Source: Paenibacillus turicensis (GTDB taxonomy: Bacteria > Bacillota > Bacilli > Paenibacillales > Paenibacillaceae). Taken from it: a stretch of DNA of 64,000 bases. Made by a program: the position numbers and the translations under genes. The DNA lies in assembly GCF_017873435.1 (NCBI RefSeq), contig NZ_JAGGKG010000002.1, positions 248,001-312,000 of the forward strand. The letters are read 5' to 3'. The notes beneath the pieces are model-generated. The model ran no database searches, was not told the origin of the DNA, and saw nothing but the letters and a program-made list of their open reading frames with translations. Shown piece after piece: positions 1 to 7,805 of this stretch. Numbering within the stretch: position 1 is the stretch's first letter; the number at the start of each line of letters is the position of its first letter.

Positions 1-593
1 TTTGCAAAGGTATGCACACGACGTTTTTGATGAGATGTAAAGTAACCATCTGAAGCCACCATAACTGGCAACCGCACCTCTGGGTCCTCTGCTAACTTAA
101 TTGCCATGATGTTCATGTCATACACAGCCTGCGGGTCACGACACATTAAAATTGGCCAACCCGTGTTAAGTGCATAATATAAATCCGAATGATCGCCATG
201 AATGTTAAGAGGTCCAGATACAGAACGACATACTAGATTCATAACCATTGGGAAACGTGTCCCTGATTGAACAGGCATCTGCTCTAGCATATACATATAT
301 CCATTTGCACTTGTTGCGTTGAATACCCGTCCGCCTGCGGTAGATGCCCCATAACAAATCCCTGCCGAGCTATGCTCCCCGTCTGAAGGAATGAGCTTTA
401 TATCATGCTCTCCATTTGCTTTCATCAGATCAAGAAATTGTGCCACTTCTGTAGAAGGTGAAATTGGGAAATATCCCATAATATGATAGTTAATTTGGTG
501 TGCGGCATAAGCTGCCATTTCATTGCCTGACTCATAAACAACACGTTGCTCTACTTGCCCTACTGTTTTTTCCTTTTGAATATCTATTGCCAT
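1..593 (-). CDS. porA: 2-oxoacid:ferredoxin oxidoreductase, alpha subunit (partial, C-terminus beyond window)
   Basis: Reading the minus strand from an ATG at 593 gives an open frame of about 197 residues running off the left edge. It begins MAIDIQKEKTVGQ and contains YHIMGYFPISPSTEVAQF, the conserved start of the pyrimidine-binding domain of pyruvate/2-oxoacid:ferredoxin oxidoreductase alpha subunits, then a Gly/Ser-rich stretch and NLVCRSVSGPLNIHGDHSD, typical of the same domain. A GAGGCGG ribosome site lies upstream. The family decarboxylates a 2-oxoacid to an acyl-CoA using thiamine diphosphate and passes electrons to ferredoxin. It follows the fused gamma-delta gene by 27 bp, so the two form an operon; the TPP-binding beta gene is expected beyond the edge. 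The exact 2-oxoacid cannot be told from this fragment. Confidence 0.85.
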   Translation of the reverse strand, partial: MAIDIQKEKTVGQVEQRVVYESGNEMAAYAAHQINYHIMGYFPISPSTEVAQFLDLMKANGEHDIKLIPSDGEHSSAGICYGASTAGGRVFNATSANGYMYMLEQMPVQSGTRFPMVMNLVCRSVSGPLNIHGDHSDLYYALNTGWPILMCRDPQAVYDMNIMAIKLAEDPEVRLPVMVASDGYFTSHQKRRVHTFA

Positions 594-620
594 CTTAGCC
601 CCGCCTCTCTTTCGTATTCT

Positions 621-1634
621 TTAACGATTACTCATTGCCAGCTCAAATAAATGAGGTACACGATTATTGTCAGCATAATCGTCCTCTTCCCGTTCTTCTG
701 ACAATGCATCGGTTGGACAAGCATGGATACATTTTAAGCAGCCTTTACAATATTGATAGTCGATACCTTGTAGGAACATTTGTGGACGACCTTTTTTATC
801 AGGTTGTTCCTCCCATACAAAACAGTTATCAGGACATACGTTGTCACATGCCGCACAATGAATACATGTCTCTTGATTGAAATGTGGCATCATACCAGAA
901 CGTGAAATGCTTAAATCTTTTAATATACTATTACCTGGGTTAGGGATAATCCCACCAATTGCTTGCGTCGCATAACCTAAAACAGGTGTATCTGCACGTA
1001 TAAACTCCGGCATCGTTACACCTTCTGGTAAAGCATAGCTATGAAATTCAACTTCATTATACCCACGCTCAAAGGTGCGAATAGCAGGAGCAACCGTTTG
1101 TGGATATTTTTTTTCAAGTGATTTTGTAATGACTTCCTTCATCGTATTTGCATCTAAAAATGGACATAACCGAAATAATGCCCCTAACATAGCCATGTTT
1201 ACACGATTTTTTTCTTCTAACGCAATTCCTGTCGCATCTATAACTGCAATTGTTCCACCTAACAATTTCATTTTCGCTTTAAGTTCTTCTGGTGATTTAC
1301 GTGAGTTGACAAGCACTGTGCTATCTTCATAAATTCCACTAATCACGTTTACTGTTTTCGCAAGTGCTTCCTGAAAAATGCCTACGACATGTGGTCTTTC
1401 AACAGGTGAGGTATCTCTAATCGGTGTATTTAAATCGCAAAAACGAATATGTGCTTTTACAGGCGATCCCTTCTTCTCAGAACCATATGAAGAAAAGCTG
1501 ACACCGTTCAATCCAGCCCCTTCTACACCAGCTTCAGCGAGCATTTTCCCAGCAAGATTTGCCCCCAGACCGCCAATGGACTCTAGACGAATTTCAAAAA
1601 ATCCTAGGTCATTTATTTTGGGTAAGCTTACCAC
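621..1634 (-). CDS. 2-oxoacid:ferredoxin oxidoreductase, fused gamma-delta subunit
   Basis: A 337-residue protein. Residues about 10-190 are the gamma domain (RLESIGGLGANLAGKMLAEA near the N-terminus is the usual glycine-rich start). The C-terminal third is a ferredoxin-like delta domain with two 4Fe-4S sites: CIHCAACDNVCPDNC at about 257-271 and CKGCLKCIHACP at about 296-307. It would bind CoA/acyl intermediates and relay electrons from the TPP centre to ferredoxin. Gamma and delta are separate genes in many organisms and fused here. Start is GTG at 1634, with GGGGGA six bases upstream. It is the first gene of the operon with the alpha subunit; a repeat-rich 1.1 kb gap lies upstream. Substrate (pyruvate or another 2-oxoacid) is undetermined. 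Confidence 0.88.
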   Translation of the reverse strand: MVSLPKINDLGFFEIRLESIGGLGANLAGKMLAEAGVEGAGLNGVSFSSYGSEKKGSPVKAHIRFCDLNTPIRDTSPVERPHVVGIFQEALAKTVNVISGIYEDSTVLVNSRKSPEELKAKMKLLGGTIAVIDATGIALEEKNRVNMAMLGALFRLCPFLDANTMKEVITKSLEKKYPQTVAPAIRTFERGYNEVEFHSYALPEGVTMPEFIRADTPVLGYATQAIGGIIPNPGNSILKDLSISRSGMMPHFNQETCIHCAACDNVCPDNCFVWEEQPDKKGRPQMFLQGIDYQYCKGCLKCIHACPTDALSEEREEDDYADNNRVPHLFELAMSNR

Positions 1635-1761
1635 ATTTTTTCCCCCTTCATGGGTAATGTTTTAATATAATCCATTAATGCAAAATACTATTTAAAAGAA
1701 CGAGACAAAAAGGCCCCGATTAATTTTTCAATTTATCATAGCTGATCAACTATCGATGTGA

Positions 1762-1873
1762 TAAACCGCACAATGAACAAGGAGGGATCGGCTTTAAACA
1801 CAAAATGTCACAAAAATAAAGTATTCGCCTTCAATCGATAGGATAGTGCTGAAATTATCGGTTTGTGCGGTTT
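1762..1873. repeat. Inverted repeat with 11-bp perfect arms
   Basis: AAACCGCACAA at 1762-1772 is repeated inverted as TTGTGCGGTTT at 1863-1873, with ATCGAT-containing sequence also present between the arms. It lies upstream of the oxidoreductase operon. No open frame of convincing composition covers it. Function is unknown; a long-range hairpin or a mobile-element remnant are both possible. Confidence 0.55.
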
Positions 1874-1917
1874 CCCGAGAAATAATTATGGGGGATAGGC
1901 GGCTCGATGCATTGACA

Positions 1918-2111
1918 TGAGGGGTGCTTGGTGGGGATGTGGTGGGTCGGGCGCTACGGGGCAGAGGGTTGCTTCGATCGCTCTTAAAATCGGATTCTTT
2001 CATTACTAGTGGAGCTTCATAGGTGAGAATCCGGTTTTAAATACGACCGCTTCGCTTCTCCACAATCCCCCTGCCCCTTCCGCTACTCCCACCACTCACC
2101 CAAGCACTCAC
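1918..2111. repeat. Palindromic repeat element, copy A
   Basis: A nested, imperfect palindrome. The outer arms are a GC-rich stretch around 1919-1950 (containing GTGCTTGGTGGGG) and its approximate reverse complement around 2075-2109 (CCACTCACCCAAGCACTC). The centre is a tight hairpin: AAAATCGGATTCT at 1986-1998 against AGAATCCGGTTTT at 2026-2038, with one G.T pair. The right side carries TACGACCGCTTCGCTTCTC, also present in copy B at 2161-2295. Short open frames crossing it (for example 1794-2003 minus) are by-products of the repeat. No transposase is nearby, so it would be a non-autonomous or structural repeat. Confidence 0.6.
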
Positions 2112-2122
2112 ATTTAAAGGCA

Positions 2123-2149
2123 TTGAGCCTTTATAAGGGAGCGGCTCAA
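2123..2149. other. Short hairpin between palindromic elements
   Basis: TTGAGCC at 2123-2129 pairs with GGCTCAA at 2143-2149. It sits between the two palindromic elements. No clear T-tract follows, so I do not call it a terminator. Confidence 0.4.
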
Positions 2150-2160
2150 AGGGAAAAGCA

Positions 2161-2295
2161 ATTGATTCAGGACAGAGGGCAGGGTTTCGATCGTTCTTAA
2201 AACTGGATTCCTTCATTGTAGAACAGCATCGGGGTGGAATCCAATTTAAATACGACCGCTTCGCTTCTCTACCAATCCCTCTGTCCCTCATCAAT
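2161..2295. repeat. Palindromic repeat element, copy B (135 bp)
   Basis: The 19-bp ends at 2161-2179 (ATTGATTCAGGACAGAGGG) and 2277-2295 are inverted copies matching at 16 of 19 positions. Inside is a hairpin, AAACTGGATTCC at 2200-2211 against GGAATCCAATTT at 2236-2247, in the same place as the hairpin of copy A, followed by the same TACGACCGCTTCGCTTCTC segment. The shape (terminal inverted repeats, internal palindrome, no coding capacity) is MITE-like. An 85-codon minus-strand frame (2037-2294) crossing both copies is judged spurious. Confidence 0.65.
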
Positions 2296-2313
2296 GATAA
2301 GGGCGGAAAACAA

Positions 2314-2600
2314 CAGTCAAAAGAAGATTTGGGCTATTCTACGTAATCTACTTGGATTTCGTGCATAGCTTAGTTTATTTGCTCTATAGGACTGAGGCTG
2401 CTGGTACTCGCACTACTTTATAAACTAAAACAGTCAAAAGATTTGGGCTATTCCACGAAATCTGCTTGGATTTCGTGCATAGCTTAGTTTATTTGCTCTA
2501 TAGGGCTGAGAGCTGCTGGTACTCGCACTACTTTATAAACTAAAACAGTCAAAAGTTTGGGCTATTCTACGTAATCTGCTTGGATTTCGTGCATAGCTTA
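2314..2600. repeat. Tandem array of ~116-bp units with terminator-like hairpins
   Basis: Two complete units (2314-2430 and 2431-2545) and a partial third (2546 to about 2600) start with CAGTCAAAAG. Each has an imperfect hairpin (for example GGCTATTCCACGAAATC against GATTTCGTGCATAGC in unit 2). The complete units add a second stem, TAGTTTAT against ATAAACTA, enclosing about 45 bases. Units 1 and 2 are nearly identical; the differences in the first hairpin lie mostly in the left arm (TACGTAATC or CACGAAATC). The same hairpin core reappears at 2628-2677, where it looks like the pncB terminator. The array is in the 3' region of pncB. Confidence 0.75.
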
Positions 2601-2627
2601 GATAGTTACTCTTTATACCGTATCAAT

Positions 2628-2677
2628 AAAAAAATAAGATATTCTACGAAATTCAAATCAAATTTCGTGAATAGCTT
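2628..2677 (-). terminator. Intrinsic terminator of pncB (related to tandem repeat hairpin)
   Basis: On the minus strand, AAGCTATTCACGAAATT pairs imperfectly with AATTTCGTAGAATATCTT and is followed by seven T residues. This lies 54 bp past the pncB stop. The hairpin core matches the repeats at 2314-2600. Confidence 0.75.
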
Positions 2678-2730
2678 ATTAAAGTGCATGACTACATAAT
2701 CATGAGTATAGGGTCCATATCTAATTTAAT

Positions 2731-4185
2731 CTAATCCTCGTGCACGCTCATATATTCTTCTAACATTTTCTGTTTGAGTTCCCATGCTGTTTGGCTCAAA
2801 TTTACGCGGTAAATTTGTGGGTTGAGTTTACGCAGGTATTCGGGCCAGAATAGATCAAGTTGGCTTTGATGGTAAGCTCTGATTTGTGACAATGATGGCA
2901 AGGTATAAACCTGCTCCCCACCAACAAAAATCGGCTCAAGCATCGACATGACGCTATAGTTGTTCACGGTTTTTTTCATGTAAGGGTGAACGGGGTCAAA
3001 TAAGCGTAGCTTACCCCCGGTTCGCGCTTGCTCCTCATGAGGCAAACATACGTAATCCGCAATCGCTTTGCCATCCTCATTGCTGATGATACGTAATACT
3101 TCTTTTTTCCCAGGTGAGGTTACTTTTTCAGGGTTACCTGAAATTTTGATTGTTGGTAACATTTCACCCTCACGTTCACGCTCAACTAACTTATAAACGC
3201 CGCCCAGTGCAGGCTGATCCGCCGCTGTAATAAGCTGTGTACCTACTCCCCATGTATCAATTTTTGCACCTTGGGATTTTAGGTTAGACATCGTATTTTC
3301 GTCTAAGTCATTGGACGCGACAATTTTAACATCTGTGAGTCCTGCCGCATCAAGCATTTTACGCGCTTTTATTGATAAGTAAGCAAGGTCCCCACTATCA
3401 AGTCGGATGCTTGCTAGCTTTTTACCGATTTTCTCTAAGCTTTTAGCTGTTTTAATCGCATTTGGAATTCCACTTTGTAATGTATCAAATGTATCAACTA
3501 GCAATGATACCTGATTAGGCAAAGCTTTGGCATATATCTCAAACGCTTCAAGCTCTGAATCAAAAATTTGTACCCATGAATGGGCATGTGTGCCTTTTGT
3601 AGGAATATCAAAAATTTCACCAGCAAGCATGTTAGAGGTTGCGTCAAAGCCAGCAATATAAGCCGCTCTCGCACCCCAAATCGCAGCATCCGCTTCCTGA
3701 GCACGACGTGTGCCAAATTCTAATAAAATATCATTTTCAGCTACTCGTTTAATTCGGGATGCCTTCGTTGCAATTAAGGTTTGAAAATTCATAAAATTTA
3801 AAAGGGCGGTTTCTATTAACTGAGACTCTAGAATCGTTCCCTCCACTCGAATTAAAGGTTCATTTGGAAACACTAATGCCCCCTCTTGAACCGAATAAAT
3901 GGTCCCCTTAAATGAAAATTTACGAAGTAATTCCAGAAACACGGGATCGTATTGCTCTTCTTGCTTGGCTAAATAATTAATATCTCTGTCGGTAAAGCGA
4001 AGCTTCGAAATATAATCCACAATACGCTGCAAGCCTGCAAACACAGCATAACCATTGCCGAACGGAAGCTTACGAAAATAGGCTTCAAATACGGCTTTAC
4101 GCTCATGGGAGCCATTCATCCAATGGGCATAAATCATATTAATTTGATATTTATCCGTATGTAGAGCTAAGCCTTCACCATACAT
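2731..4185 (-). CDS. pncB: Nicotinate phosphoribosyltransferase
   Basis: A 484-residue protein, the usual size of the long bacterial form. It makes nicotinate mononucleotide from nicotinate and PRPP, driven by ATP, in the NAD salvage pathway. Visible family landmarks are TDKYQINMIYAHW at the N-terminus (substrate-binding start), LEFGTRRAQEADAAIWGARA and PTKGTHAHSW in the middle (the conserved His/Arg region), and IRLDSGDLAYLS and VASNDLDENT in the barrel. The ATG at 4185 has GAGGAT about 11 bases upstream. It follows the NUDIX gene by under 100 bp on the same strand, which suggests one transcript for NAD metabolism. A terminator follows the gene. Confidence 0.93.
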   Translation of the reverse strand: MYGEGLALHTDKYQINMIYAHWMNGSHERKAVFEAYFRKLPFGNGYAVFAGLQRIVDYISKLRFTDRDINYLAKQEEQYDPVFLELLRKFSFKGTIYSVQEGALVFPNEPLIRVEGTILESQLIETALLNFMNFQTLIATKASRIKRVAENDILLEFGTRRAQEADAAIWGARAAYIAGFDATSNMLAGEIFDIPTKGTHAHSWVQIFDSELEAFEIYAKALPNQVSLLVDTFDTLQSGIPNAIKTAKSLEKIGKKLASIRLDSGDLAYLSIKARKMLDAAGLTDVKIVASNDLDENTMSNLKSQGAKIDTWGVGTQLITAADQPALGGVYKLVEREREGEMLPTIKISGNPEKVTSPGKKEVLRIISNEDGKAIADYVCLPHEEQARTGGKLRLFDPVHPYMKKTVNNYSVMSMLEPIFVGGEQVYTLPSLSQIRAYHQSQLDLFWPEYLRKLNPQIYRVNLSQTAWELKQKMLEEYMSVHED

Positions 4186-4247
4186 GATTGTTTGTCATCC
4201 TCTCTCTTTAAGCCAACCTTTACAAAAAAACGTTGCTTAAATAGAAC

Positions 4248-4988
4248 TCAAGTATATATCGATAAACGTGGTGTAAAGTCTGTGAAGCGATATAACTGAG
4301 CTGGGCGCTGTGAATATTGATTAGATAATAGAGGTTTACCCTCTTCATCTCTTACTTCTTCTAAAATACCTTGACGACTCCGAGTAGACGTAATTTTGCG
4401 AATAAAGTTAAGCTCAGCAAAATCCGGAACTACCGTTTGAATGACCTGATACAGCTCACCTAACGTGAAATGTGGTGGAAGGAACTGCTTAGCGATAGTC
4501 GTATGAAGCATTTGTTGTTGAATCCGTTTATACGCATCCTCTAATATCTCACGATGATCAAATCCTAAGTCAAGCTCATCAAGTGCTTCTTGCACTGTAA
4601 ACAAGCCTACAGTATGCGCATCATCAGCTGCTTGTCTTTTTTCTAACACCGTTTCCTCAACTAACGCGAAAAAAGCATGCGAAATGACCCAACCTCTTGG
4701 ATCACGTCCTGGCTTACTATAAACACCTAAATATTCCAAATGGTGTCCATCAACACCCGTTTCTTCCATTAGCTCACGTTGTGCTGTTTCAAATAACGAT
4801 TCATCCTCTTGCGAGAAGCCTCCTGGAAGTGCCCAGGCACCAGCAAATGGCCAGCTTTTACGCTTAATAAGCATCACTTTAAGATCAAATCTAGGCAATG
4901 CTTTTGTTGCTGCCTTGCGCTCTTGCTTTGCTAATGTAAACATAACAATATCTGCTGGTATTCCATCAGGAGTACGATATTTTTTCAC
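4248..4988 (-). CDS. NUDIX hydrolase with C-terminal winged-helix domain (NrtR/ADP-ribose pyrophosphatase family)
   Basis: The NUDIX box is intact: GFSQEDESLFETAQRELMEE followed by TGV fits GX5EX7REUXEEXGU. The C-terminal part (HFTLGELYQVIQTVVPDF, then RKITSTRSRQG) resembles the winged-helix domain of NrtR-type NAD regulators and related ADP-ribose pyrophosphatases. The neighbour pncB supports a role in NAD turnover or its control. I prefer the GTG start at 4988 because AAGAGGG sits five or six bases before it and the protein then begins MKKYRTPDGIPADIV; an ATG at 5033 would add a Gly/Lys/Arg-rich 15-residue tail with no ribosome site. An intact box favours catalysis; regulators often have a degraded box. 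Whether it is enzyme, regulator or both is open. Confidence 0.8.
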   Translation of the reverse strand: MKKYRTPDGIPADIVMFTLAKQERKAATKALPRFDLKVMLIKRKSWPFAGAWALPGGFSQEDESLFETAQRELMEETGVDGHHLEYLGVYSKPGRDPRGWVISHAFFALVEETVLEKRQAADDAHTVGLFTVQEALDELDLGFDHREILEDAYKRIQQQMLHTTIAKQFLPPHFTLGELYQVIQTVVPDFAELNFIRKITSTRSRQGILEEVRDEEGKPLLSNQYSQRPAQLYRFTDFTPRLSIYT

Positions 4989-5076
4989 ATCATCCCTCTT
5001 AGGGGCTTCCCTTCCGCCCTTACCCATTCGCATTCACCACATCATCCATAGTTAATTATAAAACTGATTAATTGTA

Positions 5077-5475
5077 TTAATTATTTTTCAACATACGAAA
5101 TGTTGCGGTTGAAATACAACCTAAAATACCGTCCTCATTATGAATTTCTGCACGAAGTATAAGCGTGCGTTGACTAGCATGAACAATATGAGCCGTTGCC
5201 ACAAGCTCACCACTTGTCATTGCATTTAAGAAATTCACATCAATTTGCGTTGTGACACCTGGGGTTCCCTGCCAATGTATCATCGCTAACGTTCCCATTG
5301 CCTGATCCATCATGGCTGTTAAAACACCACCATGCACAATTCCCATCGGATTCAAGTGTTTCTCTGTAGCTGTTAATCCAACTTCGACCTTATCCTCTTC
5401 GGTGGTTAGTAATTTAAAGCCGATAAAACCCCAAAATGAGGTCTCATTGCGGCTCATCATCTCAGACCAATCCAT
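5077..5475 (-). CDS. Hotdog-fold thioesterase (PaaI/YdiI-like)
   Basis: From the ATG at 5475 the protein has 132 residues, typical of PaaI-type hotdog thioesterases. GIVHGGVLTAMMDQAMGTLA is the conserved helix with the catalytic acid region, and TTQIDVNFLNAM the central strand. It likely hydrolyses an acyl-CoA, substrate unknown. AGGAGG lies ten bases before this ATG, while an upstream ATG at 5529 has no good site and would add 18 non-conserved residues. It is transcribed towards the NUDIX-pncB pair. Confidence 0.85.
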   Translation of the reverse strand: MDWSEMMSRNETSFWGFIGFKLLTTEEDKVEVGLTATEKHLNPMGIVHGGVLTAMMDQAMGTLAMIHWQGTPGVTTQIDVNFLNAMTSGELVATAHIVHASQRTLILRAEIHNEDGILGCISTATFRMLKNN

Positions 5476-5587
5476 ATCAAGCTTTCCTCCTAGATGTCTG
5501 TCTGCATTGTTATTCCTATGCAAGTACATCTTTACTCACACTAATATCATTTAATGATATCTCGAACAAATGGTTATTGAAGATAAC

Positions 5588-5995
5588 CTATTCACCGTAG
5601 CCTGATGTCTCCTCAGCGACGGCTTCATTCCCATTTTCAACAGAGACACGCTTTGAAACAGTATCATGAATAACGGAAATAACTAGCTGTAGCAAATAGT
5701 TAATATCGCTTTGGCTTTGCTGAAATTCGTTGACTAAAGGAATACTATCCAGCTCGGCTTGCAGCGCTGAAATTTCAGCTTCAATTTTATCAACCATGGT
5801 TTGGTTTTTCATACTTTCAAAAGCAACGATTTCCTTTTGCTTTTTTTTAATCACACTAATCAGTGATTGTATCCGCTCATGGTTTTCAATTAGCTTTTCT
5901 GCCTTCTGGAAATGTTGGACCTCTTCACTTGAACCAATCAATCCAGCAAGCTCCTTCGCTTTATTAATAATATCTTCTCGGCTTTGAGGCTCCAA
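5588..5995 (-). CDS. ricA: RicA/YmcA-type YlbF-family protein (RNase Y regulator)
   Basis: 135 residues, mostly helical, with the com_ylbF signature (KAKELAGLIGSSEEVQHFQK, then IKKKQKEIVAFESMKNQ). It lies 11 bp after miaB, exactly where ymcA/ricA sits in Bacillus. In B. subtilis, RicA works with RicF and RicT to direct mRNA maturation by RNase Y and is needed for biofilm formation, competence and sporulation. Start is TTG at 5995 with AGGAGG seven bases before it, overlapping the miaB stop. The protein contains no cysteine, although the B. subtilis Ric complex is reported to carry iron-sulfur clusters; see findings. Confidence 0.85.
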   Translation of the reverse strand: MEPQSREDIINKAKELAGLIGSSEEVQHFQKAEKLIENHERIQSLISVIKKKQKEIVAFESMKNQTMVDKIEAEISALQAELDSIPLVNEFQQSQSDINYLLQLVISVIHDTVSKRVSVENGNEAVAEETSGYGE

Positions 5996-6006
5996 CGTGA
6001 TCCCTC

Positions 6007-7587
6007 CTATACAGTTGTAACCTGTTCAATAAGGTTACCTTTAATATACCAAGTTTTAGGATCTGTAATCGCTACATGCACAAATGTACCAATCAAATCT
6101 TTACTACCCTCAAAATGCACTAGCTTATTACTGCGGGTACGTCCCGATAATACATTAGCATCATTTTTACTTTCGCCTTCAACCAATACTTCAACTACTT
6201 GTCCAACTACAGCATCATTACTTTTGAAGGAATGCTTCTTAATTTCTTCATTTAAGCGCTGAAGACGTTCTTTCTTAACTTCCATCGGGATGTTGTCTTC
6301 CATCCCCGCAGCAGGAGTTCCTTCACGTGGTGAATAAATAAACGTATAAGCAAAGTCATAACCAACTTCACGTACTAAAGACATCGTTTCTTCAAATTGC
6401 TCATCGGTTTCCCCAGGAAAACCAACGATAATATCTGTAGACAATACAAGATTAGGGATCGCTGCTTTCATCTTAGTAACTAGGTTTAAATAATGCTCAC
6501 GTGTATATTTCCGGCTCATTTTTTTCAAAACTTGGGTGCTACCAGATTGAACTGGTAAGTGAATATGCTCAACAAGGTTGCCACCTTTCGCAAGCACTTG
6601 AATTAAATGATCATCAAAATCACGAGGATGTGATGTCATGAAGCGAACTCTTGGTATGTCTATTTTCGAAATATCATCCATTAAATCTGCAAATAAATAG
6701 TTAATGTCATTAAAGTCTTTACCATAAGCATTTACATTTTGCCCAAGCAACGTAATTTCTTTATAGCCTTGAGCCGCTAGCTCACGTACCTCTGCAATGA
6801 CATCCTCTGGTCGACGGCTACGCTCTTTACCACGTGTATAAGGCACGATACAATACGTACAAAACTTATCGCAACCGTACATAATGTTAACCCATGCCCG
6901 CATCCCTTCACGCTTTTTAGGAAGGTTTTCGATAATATCGCCCTCTTTGGACCATACCTCGACCACCATTTCTTTACTAAACAACGCCTCTTGAATTAAG
7001 TATGGCAAACGATGGACATTATGTGTCCCAAAGATCATATCTACAAAGCTATGCTTTTGCATAATGCGATTAACGACGCCCTCTTCTTGAGACATACAAC
7101 CACACACACCAAGCAATAGATCAGGTTTTTCCGTTTTTAATGTTTTTAAATGACCTAATTCACCAAACACTTTATCTTCCGCATTTTCACGAATTGCGCA
7201 GGTGTTTAGCAAAATAAGATCTGCTTGTGTTCGATCATCAGTAGACTGATAACCCATTTCCTCAAGCATACCTTTAATAATTTCAGTATCATGCTCGTTC
7301 ATTTGACAGCCATACGTTGTAATATTGTAAAAGCGTCCTTCTCCTAGCTTCTTCAGCTCGTCTGGGATCACTTCATTATAATGCACCTGAATTTCTTCTT
7401 TACCACGACGCTTGCCTTCTTTATAGTCCGGATTCGAGTTAATCTGAATATTACGTCCTTTAATTCGATACGTCGTTTTGCCTTCCTCTTCACTAATCAC
7501 TTTAGCATCACTAAAGTCAAAATATTTGGAGTAATCCTTGCCCTTGGCGGATTTTAAGTCCGCTGAGTTTTGGTTCTCCTTAGTCAT
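6007..7587 (-). CDS. miaB: tRNA-2-methylthio-N6-dimethylallyladenosine synthase
   Basis: A radical-SAM methylthiotransferase that adds the 2-methylthio group to i6A37 of tRNA. The N-terminal UPF0004 domain ([34 protein letters not shown]) carries three cysteines for one cluster. The radical-SAM motif is [18 protein letters not shown] (CxxxCxxC), and a TRAM domain closes the protein ([14 protein letters not shown]). From the ATG at 7587 it is 526 residues, close to B. subtilis MiaB. An in-frame ATG at 7623 would add 12 residues, but GGGGAA before 7587 is a better ribosome site. ricA follows directly, as in Bacillus. Confidence 0.95.
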   Translation of the reverse strand: MTKENQNSADLKSAKGKDYSKYFDFSDAKVISEEEGKTTYRIKGRNIQINSNPDYKEGKRRGKEEIQVHYNEVIPDELKKLGEGRFYNITTYGCQMNEHDTEIIKGMLEEMGYQSTDDRTQADLILLNTCAIRENAEDKVFGELGHLKTLKTEKPDLLLGVCGCMSQEEGVVNRIMQKHSFVDMIFGTHNVHRLPYLIQEALFSKEMVVEVWSKEGDIIENLPKKREGMRAWVNIMYGCDKFCTYCIVPYTRGKERSRRPEDVIAEVRELAAQGYKEITLLGQNVNAYGKDFNDINYLFADLMDDISKIDIPRVRFMTSHPRDFDDHLIQVLAKGGNLVEHIHLPVQSGSTQVLKKMSRKYTREHYLNLVTKMKAAIPNLVLSTDIIVGFPGETDEQFEETMSLVREVGYDFAYTFIYSPREGTPAAGMEDNIPMEVKKERLQRLNEEIKKHSFKSNDAVVGQVVEVLVEGESKNDANVLSGRTRSNKLVHFEGSKDLIGTFVHVAITDPKTWYIKGNLIEQVTTV

Positions 7588-7723
7588 CGCTAACACTTCC
7601 CCTTTTTTAAACTTATATTTCATGTATCACATATGTCATATATCGCTAATTTTAAATTATATCACAATGCACTACTGTTAATCTATAAACGTCTAAATAC
7701 AGACCCAAATACATAGGGAAAAT

Positions 7724-7757
7724 AAAAAGGCTCTAACTCACTTGCGTGAAAGAGCCT
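7724..7757 (-). terminator. Intrinsic terminator of the che operon
   Basis: On the minus strand GGCTCTTTCACGC pairs with the region up to AGAGCC and is followed by TTTTTATTTT, about 50 bp after the cheB stop. Confidence 0.85.
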
Positions 7758-7805
7758 ACTTATCACTACTAGGAAATAGCAACTTTATAAATTATTATTT
7801 GACAG

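Noticed and set aside
1794-2294. Two minus-strand frames (69 and 85 codons) with Arg/Pro/Ser-rich products in the repeat region
   Set aside because: They run through the palindromic repeats, share a repeated motif because of that, and have no ribosome site or conserved domain; they are by-products.
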